Source: Lepeophtheirus salmonis
Taxonomy: Eukaryota; Arthropoda; Copepoda; Siphonostomatoida; Caligidae
Direction: 5' to 3'
NCBI RefSeq assembly: GCF_016086655.4
Contig: NC_052138.2
Location: forward strand, 6,262,001 to 6,326,000
Length of the DNA stretch: 64,000 nt
Positions 57,067-64,000 of this stretch are shown here, one piece after another; the stretch's first letter is position 1; every line of letters starts with the position of its first letter. The notes below the pieces were generated by a model, which saw only the letters and a program-made list of their open reading frames with translations, made no database searches and was not told the origin of the DNA. Position numbers and translations under genes: made by a program.

Positions 57067-57885
57067 GTAGGTAATCAATGATCATTATATAAACACAACA
57101 AGGTAGCATAGGACTCTAATGTAGTTTTGACAAAATTTAGCAAATGGTACTTCGGAAAGATGTACGTTCGCAAATTGCCCTTCAGTAAAAAAAAATTCGC
57201 CGAATTGACTGGTCCCAGTATTTTTTGATAGTTCAAATTTAACCCATTAGATGAATCGATCTTTTAAATTAGTAGAATTTTAAGAAAGGGCCAATTTTTG
57301 TGTAGTGGTAAGTTATCTCCGGGTTTTTTTTAACACACTGTATTAATTAATATTGAATGTCCTACGTATGTTCCCACTCTTGATGAATATTTAAGTCGTT
57401 CACGATTATAAAAAGTGTACAAGGAGCACCAATGTTTACATACATACACACATTATAAGTTTTTTTATTCAAAAAAAAAGTACATCTGCCTTAGGAGAGA
57501 CTAATAATCATCATCATATTGATTTGACACTTGATACATGAAACAAACGTATGAAGAAAAGTCCATATGGGAGGTTAGAGTATGTTCCTCCAAATGCCTC
57601 TTACTGATGTTAAACTAGCAGTTGGCAAATGTTGTTCCGTTTACATACATAAAATAATAATATTATGTAGGAGATGGGGAAACTACAACACGGAGGAGAT
57701 ACCCAAACAGTTGGCCATATTTTGTCCACACATATTTGCTGCAACTGCTCTTTGTCAGATTGTAATATGTGTTTAACTCTTGTATTAGATATGTCTGATG
57801 GAGACAATAACAAGCTTCATTTGATCAAACTTAAAGTACCTTAAGTCATTCTCTTTTAAAAAGCATAATAGGGATATCTTTATTA
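57067..57885. other. No gene seen
   Basis: Opposite-strand open frames at 57582-57813 overlap and show no domain. Confidence 0.4.
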
Positions 57886-57887
57886 TG

Positions 57888-58115
57888 AACTAGCCGTAGT
57901 ATCCGACAATATCCGGAGTAATTAAGTGTTGCCTAAAAGAAATTTGTTCTAACAATAAAGAAGATCAATCCTTTACTCTCTGTTTCTAATGAGTACACGC
58001 AATTGTTTTTGATCCATTGTTTTCGGAATAAGGAATGTAACGTCACACTTAGGGAATTAAAACAAAATTAAGCAATTTTCAAGGTAAAGACCCGGAACTT
58101 TTCAGCACATGTGCT
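57888..58115 (+). repeat. RTE/SINE-like head joined to a family F fragment
   Basis: ctagccgtagtatccgacaa and tccggagtaattaagtgttg match the head seen at 157. The sequence then runs through tctctgtttctaatgagtac into the family F core tttttgatccattgttttcg (about 58006) and ends gacccggaacttttcagcac. Either family F inserted here or a chimeric repeat formed. Confidence 0.45.
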
Positions 58116-58295
58116 TGAATATAACACCCCTCAAAGCCCTAAGGGTTACTCTACTTTTTTTTATTTGTGTTCTGTCCTCGAAAATGAAAGAATTATGATA
58201 ATGTGTTTGGATGACTGATGAAAAAGTTTTTCCTTAGAACGTCAACTAATACAAACAAACAAAATCATTTTAACATACCAGTAGTCTTGTCTCCA
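58116..58295. other. No gene seen
   Basis: Nothing recognisable. Confidence 0.35.
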
Positions 58296-58299
58296 TCCT

Positions 58300-58630
58300 T
58301 ATTCAGAATCGAGTACCGTGATCCAGTCCAGTTCTATGTGCGTCCTTACAGAAGGTAAAATCGATCCTTTGTTACGTTACTGTGGGTGTTTTTCCTTTTT
58401 GTAATTATTCGTTATATAATAGAATAAATTATTTAAATAATTAACAAAATAATATGTATGTTCGTATTATATTGAACAACATAATATTTTTTGCAGAATA
58501 TGTGCAATAATCATAATACATATTTGATATATCTTATTTGTCTTAATAAACCATCGATATTTTTATGCAAAATTCGAAGAACCGACAGTCCTAAGACTTG
58601 ACAGAATAAATAAGGACCAACACGACACTA
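58300..58630. repeat. MITE, family H copy
   Basis: The left part has gtgatccagtccagttctat. The right end aaggaccaacacgacacta fits the ccaacacta terminus of the family. The left terminus is not clear. Confidence 0.45.
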
Positions 58631-58770
58631 AATAACAGTATATTAATGATGAATTAGAGACGGATAACAAAAATACATAAAAACAGTGCTCTTGTTGTAA
58701 ACGCACACGCCTGTAATATGTCATTAATTACACAACAATATTATTTCTTATATCAAAAATATTTAACAAA

Positions 58771-59150
58771 TGGGATGAAAAGTCCCAGGCTAAAAAAAGA
58801 AAAATCTTTTTTTCGTTCAAAACTGATTTTTTTTTAATCTTATTATTATAAGATTTTTCACTTGATGGAGGGTAGTACCTATAATACCTTCAAGCCATTG
58901 CTAAGCTTGAACTGTATTTTGACCCGTCATGAAGCAGTGTAAAGTTTAAGGACAAATTTGGTTTTGATCCATTGTTTTGGAAAGTGCAAAAGTAGCGTCA
59001 ACCTTGGCACAATAACTCACAAACTAAAAAACAGATTGTCATGAAATTTTGACAACTGTCTTTTGAAGGTTAGTTCTAACAGAAAATGAGTTGAATTATA
59101 AAATATTAATAATGCCATTTATGTATGAAGACCAAAACTTTTCAGCTCAT
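58771..59150 (+). repeat. MITE-like repeat, family F, longest copy
   Basis: Starts gggatgaaaagtcccaggct and runs through aagccattgctaagcttgaa, ggttttgatccattgttttg, aataactcacaaac and aactgtcttttgaaggttag, ending gaagaccaaaacttttcagc. The two ends are imperfect inverted repeats (aaaagtccc / ggacttttc in better copies). Confidence 0.65.
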
Positions 59151-59395
59151 ATTTTATGTGTTAGACTCTTCCTTTTTCTACTTGGGAACATAAAAAAATA
59201 CCTCTGAAAAAGTCGAAAGTATCTCAAATCATTTTTTTTTTCAAGCCAAACAGGCATAGCTTTATTTTTAACTTGCCTTTTTGAGGGGCTTACTTCTATA
59301 TTGTCTTTTATTTTTTGTAGATAATGTTCAATTTATACTCTCATACTGATGATTTGACTTATTAGTATAAATTGATGAGTTAATGATTCTGTAAT
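59151..59395. other. No gene seen
   Basis: Nothing recognisable. Confidence 0.35.
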
Positions 59396-59399
59396 CCTC

Positions 59400-59900
59400 A
59401 ATGCCTCTGTGAATAAGAAGAAAATCCAGACAATGTCTCAGCTTCAGTTAGTCATATCTTTAGAACACCAAATCCAGTTGCCAGAGCAGGCAATGTATGC
59501 CCTCCCATTTTGTGGAGAGGAAAGTACGGCTCAATACAGATGCTTACATCAAACTTATGGATAAGAAAGTATTCCTTGGGCTTGAGAAAAGTTTGGGAGA
59601 ACTTTTTTTTACTCATACGTGTCATTGACCCAAGTATTCCTGAGAGCCAACTTTCCAGACTTTTGGGACTTCAACCTGTGGCCACCCTCCTCTCCATACG
59701 CGACCCCTTTAAATTACTCTATCTAGGCATCTCTAGAAGAGAAGTTGTGTGCTACTCCTCACAGGAGTGTCCAGTCTCTAGAAGCTTCCATCAAGAAAGA
59801 GTGGGCCAAGCTCGAGTCTGACTACATAGTCAGGGTATGCAAGGGGTTTAAGTCTCGCATTGAGGCAATTATTAGAGGTCAGGGCTCACATATTCAATAA
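59400..59900 (+). pseudogene. Tc1/mariner-like transposase, C-terminal half
   Basis: Same family as 40440-41000. Pieces in three frames: FRTPNPVARAGNVCPPILWR (about 59455-59515); ANFPDFWDFNLWPPSSPYAT with the third motif, SPD changed to SPY (about 59645-59705); then RSVQSLEASIKKEWAKLESD and YIVRVCKGFKSRIEA to about 59870. The second-D (EDGAP) segment present in the 40-kb copy is missing here. The C-terminus is nearly the same as at 40.9 kb (IKKEWxKLESDY, V-KGFK-RI). Confidence 0.75.
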
Positions 59901-60040
59901 AAATTGTGATGAGCACAATTTTCAGATGATTTTATAAAAATATGTTTTCTTACAAAACCTTTCTTTTAAATTTTACTATTGAAAAAAATAAAATGTGTAC
60001 TTTTAGATAAGATCAACCCCGTATCGATAAACTTGCTTCA
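59901..60040. other. No gene seen
   Basis: AT-rich. Confidence 0.35.
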
Positions 60041-60049
60041 TTAATATCG

Positions 60050-60306
60050 ATTAGAGATGGGAAACACAATTTTTAAATGATGTAAGTATATTATAAAAAT
60101 ATGTTTGTCTTTTTTTGAGTAACATGTATTTTTAGCGTGCAAAAAGTGTTAGGGAGAGTAATGAGTAGTCAGACGAGTTGCGAGTATTCAAGCATACAAC
60201 GCGTATTAGTACGAATATCGAGTATAGCTCGTAATTACTCGACTGTTTCTTTTCAATCTAGAAAATACTTGTGCAGCAAAATTCAGCCTCTGGTGCATCA
60301 CTAGTT
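60050..60306 (+). repeat. MITE, family I
   Basis: Opens attagagatgggaaacac and ends ggtgcatcactagt, giving short inverted ends (ta-gagatgg / ccatcacta-like). The middle has gagtaatgagtagtc, gagtattcaagc and taattactcgac motifs shared with 7310-7466. Confidence 0.45.
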
Positions 60307-60434
60307 TTTACCCACAAACTTATTTTTAATATTAGTGTGGATTCGAGAATTGCTCGAAATCGAAAACTCGACGTGACTGCAGTCAAAAGTTTTCTAAAAA
60401 AAATATTTGAATTACATAGTCAACAACCTGAAGA

Positions 60435-60610
60435 GTGAATTTTTCCCCCTTGCTGTTATCATTTTTATTTAATTCCTGAGTAGTTGACTTCCGTTTCTAC
60501 TTGATACTAGTTATTATTAATACATACGAAACCGGATTGAACATTTGCATGGACCTATAAAAGACGAAAAGTACTTTTCCTTTTATAATTCATGGTGTCA
60601 ATGGGTTCAT
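60435..60610 (+). repeat. Dispersed repeat, family G, 5' part
   Basis: ccttgctgttatcattttta, tttaattcctgagtagttga, cttccgtttctac, then aaaccggattgaacatttgc. Truncated on the right compared with the 29.5-kb and 48.7-kb copies. Confidence 0.6.
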
Positions 60611-61250
60611 CCTTTCCTCCTTCATATATCGCACTTAATCCTCCCCACTACTCAAATAACCAAGGTAGTGGATAATATACATAGGTGTGTCGGTTAGCGT
60701 ATGTATTCTGATTGGCTGAGCTGAGTGACGTCACATATGTTGAATTGACTCAAAAATTATAACAATAATATTATATAACAACGTGAATTGAGTATTTATC
60801 AAGGTGGTGAATGATGTAACTCTCTTCAATGTAATGGTCTGGTCAAGGGATATCGACTCTTAAGGCGAGATCCAATGAACAAGTGTTGCACTCGGTGGAT
60901 ATCACCTCCTTTCATGGAAAGATTGTACATATTGCAGGTACCTCTCAAGATAACTTGTGACTAGTGACTTCTGATCTCGTTAATAAATTTCCCTTTACAT
61001 AAATTCCTTCAGATCTTCCACGGAATCCTCGTATACTTCTACATATAAGAACTAAGGAGTTCTATAAAACGACAGAATAATCGACTAAGATACCCAGTGA
61101 GGACCATCCTCCACCACAGCTCCTTCTTTGAAAGCTTAAGAGTCATTCAGTTTCCTGGATGTATATAAACCAGAAATCACTCGTCCCTATCACATTTAAA
61201 TCAATTCCATTTATAAGTTGGACTTCGTTATATACGGTCTATATGGATAA
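60611..61250. other. Less AT-rich unidentified stretch
   Basis: Includes gattggctgagctgagtgac around 60711 and a run of ordinary-composition sequence at 60830-61180. No frame stays open for more than about 40 codons with a recognisable domain. It may be unique non-repetitive DNA. Confidence 0.3.
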
Positions 61251-62750
61251 TTATGTAAGCTAGACACTCACGCCTGATTTCTTTATTACTACTGAGTCAC
61301 TTTGCATTGTAAAATAAGTGGAACATGATTATAGACTAGTAAAGATAATTTTGGTCTGCAAAGCATATTTTACTCTGCTATTACATATTAATAGTTATTT
61401 GGAGCTGTTAAGTGATAATGTGTTTTACAAAATATATAACAAACCTCTTAACTTCTGTAGAATTATGTTGAAATATCAGAATATTATTGACAATCCCAAA
61501 CTTATTGAGTTAGAATCCTTCTCTAAACAGCCAATTGCGTGTCACCATATTGGAATATGACTCTTGCAAAGATTTAGGATCTCAACACGATTAAATAAAC
61601 TATTTTATGTTTTCTATACTAGATAATTATAAGTTGTTTTACTGAAAACAATAGTTAAAATGTAACAATATAATAATACGATTGTTTTAGTATTGATTGA
61701 AACAATAATCATTTGTCAATGATATTCTTCAAAATTTACATTCCTTATTAATGAGTTCTCCGTTATTTTATTTTTTTATCTTATTGATTAATTCAGTTTT
61801 ATTTTGGACATGTCAATACTATTTTGTTATTGCGATTTTTGTCTGGCGAGTAGAAATTTCAAAATCCTTCCAAATATTAGTGGTAGAACTATTATTGATC
61901 TGTATTACAAACTATTGCAAGCAATATAAAAGTGGAAAATCTGTAGAAAATTTGATTTCCCGAGTATTATTAAAATTTTTACTATAATTAGATATATATC
62001 TCTTTCTCAAGAGATAAGTAAAAATCACAAGGTAGGAGAGGCTTATTCAATGCATCATCTTCAGATCTGTTAGCAATATAAACTCTATCTTAAGATAAAT
62101 AACAAATTAAGATATAGCGGTTAGTTTATTTTTTTCATATGAGCTTTTCATGCTAAGGAAAAATAATATTCACTTATTTTTAATAAATAATTGATTTCTT
62201 TGATATAATGACTGTTTTTTTCTTAATTATCAAACTATAATTAATATTAAGATAATGGTGTATATCCCCTATCCAAAGAAAATTGAAAATTTTTCACGCA
62301 TGATTAAATGCAGTTGTTCAAACTTGCAACAACAAGGCAACTAATAGTAATAGTTGTCTACCATATTATATTTGTAAACGGTGATGGATGTTCATTTATT
62401 TTTTTATTTTCCAACTCTACAAGGGTACAGTACGAAAATAAAATTTAATTCCCCTTTATATAGTGGCAGGCTCAGTTTGCAAGTAGAAAATCTTAGATTT
62501 TGAGTTAGATTCCTTGTAATCTTAGAGCAAAATACAAGTATGGGCTATCGTTTTCCACACATATGTGACGTCAATAAAAGGGGATGTTTACTTCTGTCAA
62601 AGTATAAAACCTTTAAAAAAGGTCTTAGTAATCAGACCAAATCTAACCTTAATCTGGATCCTACATAATTAAATTAAGAACTTTTGGTTAAATGTTCCTA
62701 AAATTCGATACAACTATCTGTCTAATTTTTGTTTCGGATCTGTACTCAAT
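61251..62750. other. AT-rich DNA, no gene seen
   Basis: Open frames 61318-61560 and 61751-61987 are hydrophobic and AT-driven without known domains. Nothing else recognised. Confidence 0.4.
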
Positions 62751-62754
62751 ACTT

Positions 62755-63345
62755 GAGTAGGAGTGTCTGCAATGAGTTGGCTGGATAGGATGTCTCACAT
62801 CAAATATCCAAATTTCCCCCAAAAATAATTCTTCTAATTTCTTTCCAAAAAAATAAATTTTCTGTCAGTAGCTATGGATTTTTGAAATTTTTTGTTAATA
62901 ACTATGGATTTTTGAAATTTTTGATATTATCTATGGATTTAGGATAAAAAAAAACCCAAAAGTTTTATATAAGAAATGTTTTTACAAAAAAAAATAATTT
63001 TTTTGAATAGCTTTTAATTTTTGAAATTTTTTCTGAATAGTTGTAAATTTTGGAAAAAATCATGTATAACTGTTAATTTTTGAAATTTTTTGTGAATAGC
63101 TATGAATTTTTTAAACCAAAATTCTAAGAAATTAAATTTTTTGCGAATAGTTATAAATTTTTGGGGTTTTTTTTTCAAAAAATTTAATTTTCCCTTAGTA
63201 GGTATCGATTTTTGAAATTTTTTTCTATAAAATGTAGTATTTAAAAATTTAATTTTCCTTGAAAAAAAAACCCCACCCCCCCTAAAAAAAAAAAATAATA
63301 ATAATAATATATATATATATATAATCCTGTGGACTCTCCTACAAA
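62755..63345 (+). repeat. T/A-tract repeat, family E, with inverted ends
   Basis: Left end gtaggagtgtctgcaatg and right end tcctgtggactctcctac are inverted (gtaggag / ctcctac, and gtctgca / tgtggac loosely). Between them are at least eight units of the type gaatagctatgaattttt / tgaaattttttc, then a C run (63269-63279), an aat microsatellite and a tatata run (63290-63322). The 124-codon minus frame over it is low complexity. Confidence 0.65.
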
Positions 63346-63349
63346 TACA

Positions 63350-63960
63350 TACACCTAAAGATCCGACCCGAAAATGTGGATCCCTCATATCTTTAGTCCA
63401 TTATTAATTTAGTTTGAGAACAATTTATTTAATAGTGATATTCTACATATGTACATATTACTTATCATGAAACATTTGTTCAAAGAATTCTAGCTTTCTG
63501 TAATAAGATTAAATACAGAGAGAAAGAAAACGTCAGTTTTGCAGCTGTTCATACTATGTATTAAATAAAAATCCCATATTATACATACTACACATGGACG
63601 ATGATGAGAAGCTTGTAAGAACGATGTTTAAAAAAAACAAGAAGAGGAAGGGGTAGTCAGGAGTCCCTTTCACAAAATAATATTTGTAATATCTACATTA
63701 GGTTTCATGTTGACACAAAATTATCCTCCCTTCCTATAGCATATTTACTCAAGTATAATATAATTTTATTATTAAATCATTATAAGGACTATTTAACGTC
63801 CGGCAGGACTTTTCTGCAGATGCCCCAAAACTCAATCTGATTTAAATAATACTGAAAACATTATGAAATTTGACAAAATCCAAGCTCAAAGCAAAGTTTA
63901 TATCCCAAGAAAAGGATGACACTAAGCAGTTTAAATCTTTCGAAAGGAATGACTTCCTTT
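63350..63960. other. No gene seen
   Basis: AT-rich, nothing recognisable. Confidence 0.4.
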
Positions 63961-63962
63961 GA

Positions 63963-64000
63963 CCAGGTGCTCTATGAAAATCTGAACACTTACTTATACC
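63963..64000 (+). mobile_element. Left end of a Tc1-like element running off the window
   Basis: accaggtgctctatgaaaat followed by ctgaacacttactta is the complement of the terminal repeat at 57028-57066 (and of those at 24000 and 45690), read from outside inwards. The element body must lie to the right of base 64000. Confidence 0.55.

Noticed and set aside
61318..61987. Two 78-80-codon plus-strand frames
   Set aside because: Hydrophobic, AT-driven frames with no homologue I recognise and no splice or start context.
63014..63388. 124-codon minus-strand frame
   Set aside because: Lys/Phe-rich low complexity produced by the A/T-tract repeat of family E.
1..64000. tRNA, rRNA or spliceosomal snRNA genes
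   Set aside because: I looked for T-loop boxes and for remembered snRNA start sequences on both strands and saw none. A covariance-model scan would be needed to exclude them.

Overview
This is a eukaryotic, gene-poor, very AT-rich window (roughly 70% A+T by eye, with long poly-T tracts) built almost entirely of transposable elements and their debris. The abundance of decayed Tc1/mariner transposases, hAT elements with 8-bp target duplications, and two short GT-AG introns (56 and about 58 bp) fit an arthropod. My best guess is a parasitic copepod of the salmon-louse type, because the transposase C-termini resemble families I associate with caligid genomes. That guess is inference, not something a search has confirmed.

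Layout. 0-5 kb: an RTE/SINE-like scrap, a 1.1-kb hAT-type non-autonomous element with a perfect 8-bp target duplication, a near-complete but decayed Tc1-like transposase (+) and the tail of a second (-). 5-12.3 kb: AT-rich repeats, an intron-bearing but broken hAT transposase gene (-), a head-to-head inverted repeat that copies its start, and a second hAT scrap (+). 13.3-14.5 kb: the only host-type gene, a BTB-BACK protein, interrupted by a frameshift and stops. 15-24 kb: mostly anonymous AT-rich DNA with MITEs, a higher-GC island at 17 kb and a possible orphan exon at 18.75 kb. 24-31 kb: Tc1-like and mariner remnants, a deletion-derived Tc1 copy, and the gag-protease end of a Ty3/gypsy-like retrotransposon. 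31-35 kb: MITEs and a 200-bp repeat with a 14-bp hairpin. 35.6-50.1 kb: at least nine same-orientation copies of an unidentified 350-390-bp repeat, into which two different MITEs have inserted, each with an 8-bp duplication. 50-64 kb: a mariner deletion derivative with both inverted repeats, more Tc1 pieces, MITEs, and at the right edge the first bases of another Tc1-like element that continues outside.

Function. No intact protein-coding gene, RNA gene or operon-like system is visible. Every transposase is broken, so this looks like a graveyard in which non-autonomous elements were mobilised by transposases encoded elsewhere. The most informative structures are the nested insertions, which give a relative order of events, and the 350-390-bp repeat, whose origin I cannot name. 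I did not find a coherent new biological system.
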